This document shows positions 26,309 to 35,271 of a DNA stretch of 64,000 bases, piece by piece (within the stretch, counting starts at the first letter, position 1; the number at the start of each line of letters is the position of its first letter). Made by a program: the position numbers and the translations under genes. Under the pieces are notes generated by a model that searched no databases, was not told the DNA's origin, and saw nothing but the letters and a program-made list of their open reading frames with translations. This stretch comes from Microaerobacter geothermalis (GTDB lineage Bacteria > Bacillota > Bacilli > DSM-22679): assembly GCF_021608135.1 (NCBI RefSeq), contig NZ_JAKIHL010000009.1, forward strand, positions 1 to 64,000, read 5' to 3'.

Positions 26309-27502
26309 ATGTTCTTTGATTCAATAGAAGAAGCCATTTATGAATTGATGCAGGGGAAGATCATCATTGTGGTAGATGATGAGGATCGAGAGAATGAGGG
26401 GGATTTTGTGGCCTTGGCGGAAAAAGCTACCCCTGAAGTGATTAATTTTATGATTACTCATGGCAGGGGATTGGTATGTGTTCCTGTCACCGAAGAACGG
26501 GCTAAACTGCTTTCATTGTCTCCTATGGTGGAGAGAAACACAGATGCCCATGAAACAGCATTTACGGTTTCTGTTGATTATAAAGATACAACCACGGGAA
26601 TTTCTGCCTCAGAACGGTCCAGGACGATCAGAGCTTTGATTGATCCCAATTCTAAGGCTGCTGATTTCAGGAGACCGGGACATATTTTTCCATTGATAGC
26701 CAAAAATGGAGGGGTCTTAAGAAGAGCTGGACACACTGAAGCGGCAGTTGATTTGGCGAGGATGTGCGGTGCCAGTCCGGCTGGCGTCATTTGTGAAATT
26801 ATGAATGAAGATGGTACGATGGCCCGAGTTCCGGAATTAAGAAAAATAGCAGACAAACATGATTTAAAAATGATTACCATAGCTGATTTAATCAAGTATC
26901 GAAACCGAAAAGAGAAATTGGTCCGAAGGGAAGTTTCAGTGAAGCTTCCTACTCAATATGGTGAGTTTCAGGCCATCGCCTTCTCAAACCTTGTGGATGA
27001 TAAAGAACATATTGCTTTGGTAAAAGGAAATATTGACCCGGATATCCCGGCTTTGGTTCGAGTCCATTCTGAGTGTTTGACCGGGGATGTTTTTGGCTCC
27101 TGTCGTTGCGATTGTGGGCCTCAGTTGGAAGCAGCACTGCGACAAATTGAAGAGGCTGGATCAGGGGTTCTCCTTTATATGAGGCAAGAAGGCAGAGGAA
27201 TCGGATTAATGAATAAACTAAGAGCGTATGCTTTACAGGAGAAAGGTTTGGACACTGTGGAAGCAAATGAAAAATTAGGATTTCCTCCTGATTTAAGGGA
27301 TTATGGAATCGGGGCACAAATATTAAAGGATCTGCGTATTCAGAAAATACGGCTATTAACGAATAACCCGCGAAAAATACGGGGACTTGAAGGATATGGC
27401 CTTGAAATTGTTGAGAGGGTTCCTATTCAAATTCCCTCAAATAAATCAAACCAAAAGTATTTAGATACAAAAAAAGTAAAGCTGGGACATTTATTGTCAT
27501 AA
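26309..27502 (+). CDS. ribBA: Bifunctional DHBP synthase / GTP cyclohydrolase II
   Basis: Makes both precursors of the riboflavin ring and side chain. The N-terminal dihydroxybutanone phosphate synthase has [22 protein letters not shown] and [11 protein letters not shown]. The C-terminal GTP cyclohydrolase II has the zinc site [15 protein letters not shown] and the catalytic region [14 protein letters not shown] and LTNNPRK. 397 aa, a complete fusion. AAGGGAGGAG precedes ATG 26309. Confidence 0.95.
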   Translation: MFFDSIEEAIYELMQGKIIIVVDDEDRENEGDFVALAEKATPEVINFMITHGRGLVCVPVTEERAKLLSLSPMVERNTDAHETAFTVSVDYKDTTTGISASERSRTIRALIDPNSKAADFRRPGHIFPLIAKNGGVLRRAGHTEAAVDLARMCGASPAGVICEIMNEDGTMARVPELRKIADKHDLKMITIADLIKYRNRKEKLVRREVSVKLPTQYGEFQAIAFSNLVDDKEHIALVKGNIDPDIPALVRVHSECLTGDVFGSCRCDCGPQLEAALRQIEEAGSGVLLYMRQEGRGIGLMNKLRAYALQEKGLDTVEANEKLGFPPDLRDYGIGAQILKDLRIQKIRLLTNNPRKIRGLEGYGLEIVERVPIQIPSNKSNQKYLDTKKVKLGHLLS

Positions 27503-27537
27503 AGTTAAATAAATCATGATAGAGGAGAGAGTTAAAA

Positions 27538-28002
27538 TTGAAAAAGATATTTGAAGGACATTTGGTGGCAACAGGATTAAAAATTGGAATTGTGGTTGGA
27601 CGCTTTAATGACTTTATTTCCAGCCGTCTTCTCGCCGGAGCTGAGGACGCGTTAATAAGGCACGGAGTGAAAGAAGAAGATATTGATATAGCTTGGGTAC
27701 CCGGTTCTTTTGAAATCCCCTTTGTTGCAAAAAAAATGGCGGAAACCCATAAATATGACGCTATTATTACCCTCGGTGCAGTCATAAGAGGAGCAACTCC
27801 TCATTTTGATTATGTATCCTCTGAGGTGTCTAAAGGGGTGGCTCAAGTATCTCTTCAGACAGGAATTCCTGTCATATTTGGTGTATTAACAACTGATACC
27901 ATAGAACAGGCTGTGGAAAGGGCGGGGACGAAATCCGGTAATAAGGGATGGGAAGCAGGACTTACCGCCATTGAAATGGCCAATTTAAACAAAAGTTTTT
28001 AG
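27538..28002 (+). CDS. ribH: Lumazine synthase
   Basis: Condenses ribityl-aminouracil with dihydroxybutanone phosphate and forms the icosahedral shell typical of Bacillus. Motifs: [35 protein letters not shown] (catalytic His), and [23 protein letters not shown]. 154 aa; start TTG 27538 after GAGGAGAG. Last gene of the operon. A hairpin derived from the dispersed repeat terminates it. Confidence 0.95.
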   Translation: MKKIFEGHLVATGLKIGIVVGRFNDFISSRLLAGAEDALIRHGVKEEDIDIAWVPGSFEIPFVAKKMAETHKYDAIITLGAVIRGATPHFDYVSSEVSKGVAQVSLQTGIPVIFGVLTTDTIEQAVERAGTKSGNKGWEAGLTAIEMANLNKSF

Positions 28003-28015
28003 TTGAACTATAGGA

Positions 28016-28070
28016 GTGGAACTAAAACTGCATGACCCGAAAGGTTATGTTGGTTTGGTTCCACTTTTTT
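28016..28070 (+). terminator. Terminator of the rib operon, built from dispersed repeat (copy E)
   Basis: GTGGAAC (28016) pairs with GTTCCAC (ending 28064); an inner stem CATGACC / GGTTATG closes a CGAAA loop; TTTTTT follows. The sequence GTGGAACTAAA...CATGACC is the end module of the dispersed repeat family, here folded back as a compact hairpin that works as a terminator. Confidence 0.75.
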
Positions 28071-28120
28071 AGTTCAGGGACCTCCCTTTTTTAAGACGAA
28101 GAAAGTACTAAAATCCGTGA

Positions 28121-28516
28121 TCATTCGTTTTTGGATGAATCAATATAGGCAATCGCTTCAATTTCAATCAACACATCTTTAGGCAATCGCGCAACCTCTA
28201 CAGTGGAACGAGCCGGACGATGTTTGCCCATAAATTCAGCATATACTTCATTTACTTGAGAAAAAGTATTCATATCTTTGATAAAAATTGTTGTTTTTAC
28301 AATATGTTCAGGGGTAACTCCTGCCTCTTCCAAAACAGCTTTGATATTGGATAGAACCTGCCGGGTTTGGACAATGATATCCTGACCCACAACGTGGTTT
28401 GTCTCAGGATCAATAGGAATTTGTCCTGAAAGAAAAAGAAAATTCCCAAATTGGACAGCTTGCGAATAAGGCCCGATAGCTTGAGGAGCATTTTGTGTTG
28501 CAATTACTTTGAACAT
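28121..28516 (-). CDS. ridA: RidA family deaminase
   Basis: Hydrolyses reactive enamine/imine intermediates made by PLP enzymes such as threonine dehydratase. The family signature is [22 protein letters not shown] with the key Arg, plus [11 protein letters not shown] and [12 protein letters not shown]. 131 aa from ATG 28516, which follows GGAGGG; ten extra codons upstream are not needed. The gene is convergent with ribH and isolated. Confidence 0.92.
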   Translation of the reverse strand: MFKVIATQNAPQAIGPYSQAVQFGNFLFLSGQIPIDPETNHVVGQDIIVQTRQVLSNIKAVLEEAGVTPEHIVKTTIFIKDMNTFSQVNEVYAEFMGKHRPARSTVEVARLPKDVLIEIEAIAYIDSSKNE

Positions 28517-28657
28517 ATTACATTCCCTCCAGGATATTTTTATCACATTATACCATGTATTACAGATATTTTTGGATGAAAAATAATTGTGACAAAATTA
28601 AGGATAAATGGTCTTATAACAAGAAAACTGCGAGTTAAATGTTTTGAAAAAAAATAT

Positions 28658-28686
28658 TTGATTAATATTCTGAAAAGTTGTAGAAT
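28658..28686 (+). promoter_or_regulatory. SigA promoter of small membrane gene
   Basis: TTGATT (28658-28663), 17-base spacer, TAGAAT (28681-28686), 44 bases before the ATG at 28730. Confidence 0.5.
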
Positions 28687-28729
28687 GGGGGAAATGGATA
28701 TTTTTATATATGAGAATGGAGTGGTCGAA

Positions 28730-28936
28730 ATGTTCAAAATCGGATTTTCCTTGATCGCCGGTTTTGTGTTGCTTGTGATACAGTCTTTCATCGTGATGAA
28801 ATGGAATGGATATTCCTCCATTGCGTTTAACAATACATTTGATATTTTTACAATTTGGGTAATTAATTTTTTCCTAGTGTATGCCATTACTTTTGATCAA
28901 AAAATCAGGTTTTGGCAAAAGGACACATCCCAATAA
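28730..28936 (+). CDS. Small two-span membrane protein (68 aa)
   Basis: I do not recognise the family. ATG 28730 has TGGAGTGG upstream; the open frame runs back to 28589, but the promoter at 28658 lies inside that part. Two hydrophobic helices (FKIGFSLIAGFVLLVIQSFIV and FDIFTIWVINFFLVYAI) are joined by a short polar loop, with a charged C-terminus. A terminator follows directly, so it is a monocistronic unit between ridA and scpA. Confidence 0.6.
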   Translation: MFKIGFSLIAGFVLLVIQSFIVMKWNGYSSIAFNNTFDIFTIWVINFFLVYAITFDQKIRFWQKDTSQ

Positions 28937-28968
28937 ATGTGAATTTAATGTAAATAGAGTGTAAATTA

Positions 28969-28996
28969 AACTCACTGAACATCAGTGGGTTTTTTA
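28969..28996 (+). terminator. Terminator of small membrane gene
   Basis: ACTCACTGA / TCAGTGGGT stem (one mismatch) with a 3-base loop, followed by TTTTT. Confidence 0.7.
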
Positions 28997-29115
28997 GTCT
29001 TTCAGGAAATTCGAATAAATGCTTAGGGAGTGGTTTTGTTTTTGGGAAGGTATGCTATAATTCTCTTTTGAGAAGGATTTTTTAATCAATTCATTGAGGA
29101 TTAGGTGAGAGTTGA

Positions 29116-29859
29116 GTGAGTTATCTGATAAAAATTGATGCCTTTGAGGGGCCCTTAGATCTGCTGCTTCACCTTATCGATAAAGCTGAAGTAGACATCT
29201 ATAATATATCCATCGCCGAAATTACCGAACAGTATCTAAGCTATTTGCATACGATGCAGGAATTACAGTTGGAAGTGGCCAGTGAATTTATTGTCATGGC
29301 AGCGACCCTTCTTTCAATTAAAAGTAAAATGCTTCTTCCCAAAAATGTACAATACTCCTTTCAGCCCAGTTTTGATATAGAAGACGATGAAATTAATACA
29401 AGGGAAGAATTAATAAAAAGATTGATCGAATATCGAAAATATAAAGAAGCAGCTGAAAGCTTAAGGGAAAAGGAATTGACAAGAAGTCAATTGTTTACCC
29501 GACCTCCCATGAATTTACAATCCTTTGTTACCGTTGAGGAGGAAAATCCCGTTGGAAATGTTACTTTATATGATTTACTTAAAGCTTTATCAGATGCATT
29601 AAAGAGAGCAGATCATGGCCCTAAGATGGTTCATATCGAGAGAGATGAAATTTCTATAAAAGATCGGATGAACGAGATACTCAACCTGTTAAAGCAGCAC
29701 TCTACTTTATCTTTTTCCCAACTCACCCCCCAGCAGAACATTTCTAAAGTGATAGTGGTTGTAACCTTTCTCGCTGTATTGGAGTTGATAAAAAAAGGAA
29801 AAATAGAATGCCATCAGCAGGGATTATTTTCAGAAATCATATTGATTCGTAAAATGTAA
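29116..29859 (+). CDS. scpA: Segregation and condensation protein A
   Basis: Kleisin subunit of the SMC-ScpAB condensin that compacts and segregates the chromosome. The N-terminal SMC-neck binding part (FEGPLDLLLHLIDKAEVDIYNISIAEITEQYL, about residues 8-40) is textbook, with EFIVMAATLLSIKSKMLLP following. The C-terminal winged helix (FLAVLELIKKGKIECHQQGLFSEI) contacts the SMC head. 247 aa; start GTG 29116 after TAGGTGAGAG. Normally scpB overlaps or directly follows; here a repeat of about 200 bases intervenes. Confidence 0.94.
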   Translation: MSYLIKIDAFEGPLDLLLHLIDKAEVDIYNISIAEITEQYLSYLHTMQELQLEVASEFIVMAATLLSIKSKMLLPKNVQYSFQPSFDIEDDEINTREELIKRLIEYRKYKEAAESLREKELTRSQLFTRPPMNLQSFVTVEEENPVGNVTLYDLLKALSDALKRADHGPKMVHIERDEISIKDRMNEILNLLKQHSTLSFSQLTPQQNISKVIVVVTFLAVLELIKKGKIECHQQGLFSEIILIRKM

Positions 29860-29874
29860 GGAAAGGCTTCTCTG

Positions 29875-30070
29875 TATAGAAGTGGAACTAAACATTCATG
29901 ACACAAAGGGTCACAAATTGATATGAAAATTCATTTTCATATCAAAGATTTAAAACATCTGGGTATTTCAAAGATGGAGTCATTTTGAGGTCTAATTCCG
30001 TTCTTTAGTCCCTACGCTAAGTACGAACTTAAAACCTGTCCTTAGTAGATTCTTTAGTTCAGTCCATATA
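29875..30070 (-). repeat. Dispersed repeat copy A (hybrid)
   Basis: Ends TATAGAAGTGGAACTAAA and, inverted, TATATGGACTGAACTAAAG. Read on the minus strand, the first part (GAACTAAAGAATC, ACTAAGGACAG, GTTCGTACTTAGCG, CCTCAAAATGACTCCATC, AAATACCCAGATGTTT) aligns with the left half of the copy at 51333. The rest is the end module with the hairpin TTGATATGAAAAT / ATTTTCATATCAA. The right half of the full element is missing. It separates scpA from scpB. Confidence 0.8.
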
Positions 30071-30128
30071 AGTATTCTCGAAGATGTTGTCGAGAAAAGG
30101 ATTGATTAAGGGAGATGAGAAAAAATCG

Positions 30129-30731
30129 ATGGATTTTACCAGAGTGAAATCAATTATAGAAGGACTACTTTTTGCAGTTGGAGATGAAGGAATTGAATTG
30201 AAACATTTATCAGAAATCCTGGAATTGGATAAGGATACCGTTTATGATCTTATTCAGGATATGAAAGGGGATTATAAAAGGGAAGGAAGAGGAATACAGA
30301 TCGTTGAAACAGCAAATGCTTTTCAGTTAACGACTCTTCCCGAACATGCCCCATATTTTGAACGATTGGTTCATTCCCCTTCCCATTCTACCCTCTCTCA
30401 GGCTGCCCTCGAAACATTAGCCATTATCTCATATAGACAGCCGATTACAAGAGCGGAGATTGAGGAAATAAGAGGTGTCAAATCGGAAAAAGCGCTTCAT
30501 ACCTTGATTCATAAAATGTTAGTTAAAGAGGTGGGAAGAGGTGAGGGAATGGGCAGACCCATTTTGTACGGAACGACAAAGGAGTTTTTGGAGTATTTTG
30601 GTTTAAGCAGTTTGAATGATTTACCTCCTCTTCCACAGGAACTAGATTTGGCAGAAGAAATGGAAATAGAGAAACAAATGCTGTTTTCAAGGCTTGAACA
30701 AAAGAAAGAGAAAGAGCAGGAGCCCTTTTGA
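30129..30731 (+). CDS. scpB: Segregation and condensation protein B
   Basis: Dimeric double winged-helix protein that binds the ScpA kleisin linker. Motifs: VKSIIEGLLFAVGDEGI at the start, then LSQAALETLAIISYRQPITRAEIEEIRGV and EVGRGEGMGRPILYGTT. 200 aa. I place the start at ATG 30129 (GGGAGATGAG upstream), since homologues begin a few residues before the first helix. The stop lies within the terminator stem. Confidence 0.93.
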   Translation: MDFTRVKSIIEGLLFAVGDEGIELKHLSEILELDKDTVYDLIQDMKGDYKREGRGIQIVETANAFQLTTLPEHAPYFERLVHSPSHSTLSQAALETLAIISYRQPITRAEIEEIRGVKSEKALHTLIHKMLVKEVGRGEGMGRPILYGTTKEFLEYFGLSSLNDLPPLPQELDLAEEMEIEKQMLFSRLEQKKEKEQEPF

Positions 30732-30748
30732 TTAGGTTCCTGCTCTTT
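30713..30748 (+). terminator. Terminator overlapping the end of scpB
   Basis: AGAGCAGGAGCC / GGTTCCTGCTCT stem with TTTTG after it; the left arm encodes the last residues of ScpB. Confidence 0.75.
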
Positions 30749-30820
30749 TGCTTCTATTTAAAGAATGTACGCATATACTTGTACAAAAACAAAAAGAGGG
30801 GATTGATTTCACTATAAATC

Positions 30821-31402
30821 ATGGTAAATGTCATCTGGTTTCTGTTGCTTATGGCTGGTTTAGTTACTGCAGGGGCTCTTGGAAACATGGATGGGGCGAA
30901 TAAGGCTATTTTTGAAGGGGCCAAACAGGGGGTTACTATTAGCATCGGCTTTATCAGCATTCTTTCATTCTGGTTAGGGATGATGAAGATAGCCGAATAT
31001 TCAGGGCTTTTATCTTTTATTTCAAAACTTTTGCATCCTTTGGTGAGGTGGCTATTTCCTCAAGTGCCAAAGGGACATCCTGCCTTTGGATATATTATTT
31101 CTAATATAACTGCTAATTTGTTCGGATTGGGAAATGCAGCGACGCCCATGGGGATTAAAGCGATACAGGAGTTGCAAAAACTAAATCCTGATCCCCAAAT
31201 GGCTACCCCATCGATGATTACTCTCCTTGCCCTTAACACGTCAAGCATTACGTTAATTCCGATTACTGTCATAGTCATTCGTTTAAACTATGGTTCAGTA
31301 AATGCCGTTGAGATTGTAGGAACAACCCTTTTTGCTACATTCATCTCGACAACTGTAGCAATATTTCTCGATCGTTGGTTTAGAAATAATCATCTAAAAT
31401 AA
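30821..31402 (+). CDS. spmA: Spore maturation protein A
   Basis: Membrane protein of the nucleoside-recognition (Gate) family needed for proper dehydration of the spore core. Family motifs: LGNMDGANKAIFEGAKQGVTISIGFISILSFWLGMMKI and LFGLGNAATPMGIKAIQELQ, with NTSSITLIPITVIVIR near the end. 193 aa. ATG 30821 is the first start after an in-frame TAA; the best ribosome binding site (AGAGGGG) lies about 20 bases away, so translation may be weak. Paired with spmB as always. Confidence 0.9.
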   Translation: MVNVIWFLLLMAGLVTAGALGNMDGANKAIFEGAKQGVTISIGFISILSFWLGMMKIAEYSGLLSFISKLLHPLVRWLFPQVPKGHPAFGYIISNITANLFGLGNAATPMGIKAIQELQKLNPDPQMATPSMITLLALNTSSITLIPITVIVIRLNYGSVNAVEIVGTTLFATFISTTVAIFLDRWFRNNHLK

Positions 31403-31413
31403 GGGTGATCATG

Positions 31414-31944
31414 ATGTACCAATTGATTAGTCAGATATCCACATGGGCCATACCGGTGCTTATTGCACTCATCTTATCCCATGGTATCTATAAAAAAGTA
31501 TCTATATATGAAACCTTCGTGGAGGGAGCAAAGGAAGGTTTTGGCACTTCGGTTAATATGATTCCCCACTTGGTTGGAATGATGGTTGCCATTCAGGTTT
31601 TTCGGGAATCTGGGGCTTTAGAGGTTTTGATTAGGGGATTAGAGCCGATGTTAAGCCCTTTTCAAATTCCAAGTGAAATAATTCCTCTCGCCATTATCAG
31701 GCCGATTACAGGATCAGGTTCTTTGGCAGTGATGACTGATATTATTGCTACGTATGGACCTGATTCGTTTCTGGGGAGATTGGCATCTACCATGCAGGGA
31801 AGTACTGATACAACCCTTTATGTATTTACCGTATACTTCGGAGCCGTTGGAATCAGGAAAGGGTTGTATGCGATTAAAGTTGGTTTGTTGGCTGACTTAG
31901 CGGGAATGATTGCCTCCATCATCATCGTTAGCCTTGTTTTTTGA
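31414..31944 (+). CDS. spmB: Spore maturation protein B
   Basis: Partner of SpmA, with the same Gate fold. Motifs: WAIPVLIALILSHGIYKKVSIYETFVEGAKEGF, PLAIIRPITGSGSLAVMTDI and MQGSTDTTLYVFTVYFGAVGI. 176 aa from ATG 31414; AAGGGTG lies 6 bases upstream. Twin ATGs at 31411 and 31414 and a GTG at 31405 are possible starts. It is 11 bases after spmA. Confidence 0.9.
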   Translation: MYQLISQISTWAIPVLIALILSHGIYKKVSIYETFVEGAKEGFGTSVNMIPHLVGMMVAIQVFRESGALEVLIRGLEPMLSPFQIPSEIIPLAIIRPITGSGSLAVMTDIIATYGPDSFLGRLASTMQGSTDTTLYVFTVYFGAVGIRKGLYAIKVGLLADLAGMIASIIIVSLVF

Positions 31945-31990
31945 CTTTAACATATAAGAAACGTATGATGGATGACGAGGTGAATTTTTT

Positions 31991-32713
31991 ATGGAAAGAT
32001 TGCAGAAAGTGATGGCCCATGCTGGCATTGCCTCCAGAAGAAAGTGTGAAGAAATGATCATAAATGGACGGGTAAAGGTGAATGGACAAGTTGTCAAAGA
32101 GCTCGGATACAAAGTAAAGGATGATGATTTCATTACCGTTGACGGCAAGCCTGTTCAAAAGGAAAATAAAGTTTACATTTTGTTAAATAAGCCTAAGGGA
32201 GTGTTGACAAGTTTGTCTGATCCTTTTCATCGTCCCCTTGTAACTGATCTTATCCCTCATTTGAAAGAACGTGTATATCCCGTTGGTCGTTTGGATTATG
32301 ATACGGAGGGGCTTCTAGTGTTAACCAATGATGGGGAGCTAGCCTATAGGATGATTCACCCCCGGTATGAGATGGACAAGGAATATATAGCCCGGGTGAA
32401 AGGGAAGATAAGTCTTGATTCTTTAAATCTTTTACGTTCAGGAGTTCCGTTGGAAGATGGGATGACTTTTCCTGCAGAAGCCGAAATTCTTAAGTATATT
32501 CCTGCCAGAGATGAATCCTGGCTAAAACTAATAATCCATGAAGGACGAAAAAGGCAGGTCAGACGAATGTGTGAAAAAATTGGTCATCCTGTTCATGAAC
32601 TGGAGCGTGTTCGTATTGCATTTCTTACGCTAGAAGGAGTTCCAAGAGGGGAGTATAGATATTTAACGGAAAAAGAGGTAAGAATGTTGAAATCCATAGC
32701 AGAATTGTCATAA
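31991..32713 (+). CDS. rluB: 23S rRNA pseudouridine synthase (RluB/RsuA family)
   Basis: Makes pseudouridine in rRNA; in B. subtilis the gene at this locus (ypuL) is called RluB. An N-terminal S4 RNA-binding domain (LQKVMAHAGIASRRKCEEMIINGRVKVNG) is followed by the catalytic domain with YPVGRLDYDTEGLLVLTNDGELA (catalytic Asp) and IIHEGRKRQVRRMCEKIGHPV. 240 aa. ACGAGGTGAA precedes ATG 31991. Position between spmB and resD matches B. subtilis apart from the missing resABC. Confidence 0.9.
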   Translation: MERLQKVMAHAGIASRRKCEEMIINGRVKVNGQVVKELGYKVKDDDFITVDGKPVQKENKVYILLNKPKGVLTSLSDPFHRPLVTDLIPHLKERVYPVGRLDYDTEGLLVLTNDGELAYRMIHPRYEMDKEYIARVKGKISLDSLNLLRSGVPLEDGMTFPAEAEILKYIPARDESWLKLIIHEGRKRQVRRMCEKIGHPVHELERVRIAFLTLEGVPRGEYRYLTEKEVRMLKSIAELS

Positions 32714-32762
32714 ATCATGTAAAATAAGCAGATAGAAATTAGTATTGGGGGAGGTTTTAAAA

Positions 32763-33479
32763 GTGGATCCAGCAGCCAAATTACTAGTTGTGGATGATGA
32801 AGATCGCATTCGAAGGCTGTTAAGAATGTACCTCGAAAGGGAAAATTACCAAATTGATGAGGCAGAGGATGGAGAAAAGGCTCTAGATATGGCCTTGAAC
32901 AATGACTATGATTTAATTATTCTAGATCTCATGTTGCCAGGAATGGATGGTGTTGAGGTATGTACTCAATTGAGGAAACATAAAGCAACTCCTGTCATTA
33001 TGCTAACAGCAAAAGGAGAGGAAGCCAATCGGGTTCAAGGATTTGAAGCGGGAACTGATGATTATGTGATCAAGCCCTTCAGCCCCAGGGAAGTAGTATA
33101 TCGGGTTAAGGCACTATTAAGGCGTTCTGTCCATTCCAACGTTTTTACTTCTGAAGGGAATAACAGTCATACTATTGTTTTTCCTGATTTGATGATCGAA
33201 CATGATGCCCATCGGGTGATTGTTGGCGGGCAGGAAGTGAATTTAACTCCAAAGGAATATGAATTGCTTTATTATTTAGCACAAGCGCCAGATAAGGTAT
33301 TCTCAAGGGAAGAACTTTTAAAGGATGTATGGCATTATGACTTTTTCGGAGATCTGAGAACGGTAGACACCCATATTAAGCGTTTAAGAGAAAAATTAAA
33401 CAAATACTCCTCTAGAGCAGCTGATATGATCACAACCGTTTGGGGTATTGGATATAAGTTAGAGGTGCCCAAAGAGTGA
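32763..33479 (+). CDS. resD: Response regulator ResD
   Basis: OmpR-type regulator for aerobic and anaerobic respiration genes. The receiver domain has the acid pocket VVDDEDR, phospho-acceptor Asp in DLIILDLMLPGMDG, Thr in LTAKGEE and Lys in YVIKPF. The C-terminal winged helix runs from LTPKEYELLYYLAQ to TVWGIGYKLE. 238 aa from GTG 32763 with GGGGGAGG upstream. Overlap of 4 bases with resE and location after rluB support ResD over other paralogues. Confidence 0.9.
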   Translation: MDPAAKLLVVDDEDRIRRLLRMYLERENYQIDEAEDGEKALDMALNNDYDLIILDLMLPGMDGVEVCTQLRKHKATPVIMLTAKGEEANRVQGFEAGTDDYVIKPFSPREVVYRVKALLRRSVHSNVFTSEGNNSHTIVFPDLMIEHDAHRVIVGGQEVNLTPKEYELLYYLAQAPDKVFSREELLKDVWHYDFFGDLRTVDTHIKRLREKLNKYSSRAADMITTVWGIGYKLEVPKE

Positions 33480-35248
33480 CCTGGTTATGGAAGAGTGTAG
33501 TTGGAAAATTATGGATAACTATCATTGCATTGGTTACGGCGGTATTATTAATATTGAGTTTCTTATTGGTTCAATTTTTGGATCAGTTTTATTTTGAAAA
33601 AGAATCTCAAAATCTGTTGAAGGCGGCTGAAAAGACGGCTCGTCTATTGCAGGAATATCCCAATCAACGGGATGCTATTTTAACGGCAACGGAGTTAGCT
33701 GCTGCCTTCGGTTCAAGGGTGGCGGTTGTTGGCGTTGATGAAAGTCTTCTGATGGAAGGATATGATGTAAATCAGGTTCCGCGAGTGAAGGTGTCTCAGT
33801 TATTTGAAAACAGTTCTTTAAATAGAGTACTAAGTGGAGAGAAACAAGTGTATCGGGGAATATTTTTAACTGAAGAGGGAATTAAAAGGGAACTTCTTGT
33901 GGTGGGGATCCCTCTTTTCAAAGGAAAAGAGGTAACCGGTGGACTCATCATGTATCGTACTTTGAAAGAACTGATAGAAACCACCAGAGGAACGAAAAAA
34001 CTGATCATTTATGGGGCAATTATTGGGATTGCTCTAACCACTGTATTTGCATTCTTTCTTTCTACACGAATTACCAACCCCCTTCGTCAAATGAAAAAAG
34101 CGGCGGATAGAATTTCCAGAGGGGAATTCTCCACTACGGTATCCATACGTTCCGATGATGAGATTGGGGACCTGGCATCAACCTTTAATTATATGGCCAA
34201 GCATCTTGATGAACTAATTCATGCCTTATCCAGGGAAAAAGAACAATTGTCCAGTATTTTAAGAAGTATGGCAGATGGAGTCATTACCGTGGACCAGGAA
34301 GGGCAAATCATAGTGACCAATCCTCCGGCTGAGGAATTTTTGCGCAGTTGGAAGTTTCAAAATCATGATAAGAGTGCTGCTATCGATTTGCCAGAACCCC
34401 TCCTTCAATTGTTGGAAATGGTATATAAGGAAGAAAAGGAACAGCATACGGATATTCAAGTTCAAGGGAGAACATGGTCAGTGGTTATGGCTCCCTTGTA
34501 TGATATGGCTCAAATCAGAGGGGTTGTTGCTGTACTAAGGGATATGACGGAAGAAAGGAGATTGGACAAGCTTAGAAAGGATTTCGTTGCGAACGTCTCC
34601 CATGAGCTGCGCACTCCCCTTTCTATGCTTCAAGGGTATAGTGAAGCTATCGTTGATGATGTAGCCGCCTCTCCAGAGGAAAGAAAAGAAATTGCCCGAA
34701 TCATTTATGATGAATCATTACGAATGGGCAGACTGGTTAATGATCTCTTGGATTTGGCCAGGATGGAGGCTGGAAATACCGTATTGGAATTGTCCCATGT
34801 TAATATGGTACATCTGATTGAAAAAGTAATGAGAAAATTTACTGCCTTATCTAAGGAAGAGAAGGTTTTTCTGATAAAAGATATTGCAGAACCTATACCA
34901 TTAATCAAGGCTGATGCGGACCGTTTGGAACAGGTATTAACCAATCTGATTGACAATGCCATTCGGCATACCCATGAGGGCGGAAAGGTGTTTGTTCGAA
35001 GTTGGGCAGATAAACATTATCTCAATCTCCAAGTGGAAGACACGGGAAGCGGGATTCCTGAAGATGATATACCCTTTGTATTTGAAAGATTTTATAAAGC
35101 GGACAAAGCAAGAACCAGGGGAAAATCCGGTACTGGTTTGGGTCTGGCTATCGTGAAAAATATTGTGGAGACACATGGAGGAACTATTACCGTTCATAGC
35201 AGACTGGGAGAAGGAACTTCATTTACTGCCCGTTTTCCATTGCAATAA
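33476..35248 (+). CDS. resE: Sensor histidine kinase ResE
   Basis: Membrane kinase that phosphorylates ResD in response to oxygen limitation. Helix 1 is at about residues 10-32, an extracytoplasmic domain follows, helix 2 is at about 178-200, then HAMP (STRITNPLRQMKKAADRISRGEFST), PAS (SILRSMADGVITVDQEGQIIVTNPPAEEF), HisKA with the phospho-acceptor His376 (NVSHELRTPLSML) and HATPase (NLIDNAIRHT, DTGSGIPEDDI, GTGLGLAIV). 590 aa. Start GTG 33476 overlaps the resD stop. Confidence 0.9.
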   Translation: MTWLWKSVVGKLWITIIALVTAVLLILSFLLVQFLDQFYFEKESQNLLKAAEKTARLLQEYPNQRDAILTATELAAAFGSRVAVVGVDESLLMEGYDVNQVPRVKVSQLFENSSLNRVLSGEKQVYRGIFLTEEGIKRELLVVGIPLFKGKEVTGGLIMYRTLKELIETTRGTKKLIIYGAIIGIALTTVFAFFLSTRITNPLRQMKKAADRISRGEFSTTVSIRSDDEIGDLASTFNYMAKHLDELIHALSREKEQLSSILRSMADGVITVDQEGQIIVTNPPAEEFLRSWKFQNHDKSAAIDLPEPLLQLLEMVYKEEKEQHTDIQVQGRTWSVVMAPLYDMAQIRGVVAVLRDMTEERRLDKLRKDFVANVSHELRTPLSMLQGYSEAIVDDVAASPEERKEIARIIYDESLRMGRLVNDLLDLARMEAGNTVLELSHVNMVHLIEKVMRKFTALSKEEKVFLIKDIAEPIPLIKADADRLEQVLTNLIDNAIRHTHEGGKVFVRSWADKHYLNLQVEDTGSGIPEDDIPFVFERFYKADKARTRGKSGTGLGLAIVKNIVETHGGTITVHSRLGEGTSFTARFPLQ

Positions 35249-35271
35249 AAAAGTTAAAACTCCTTTGAAAT

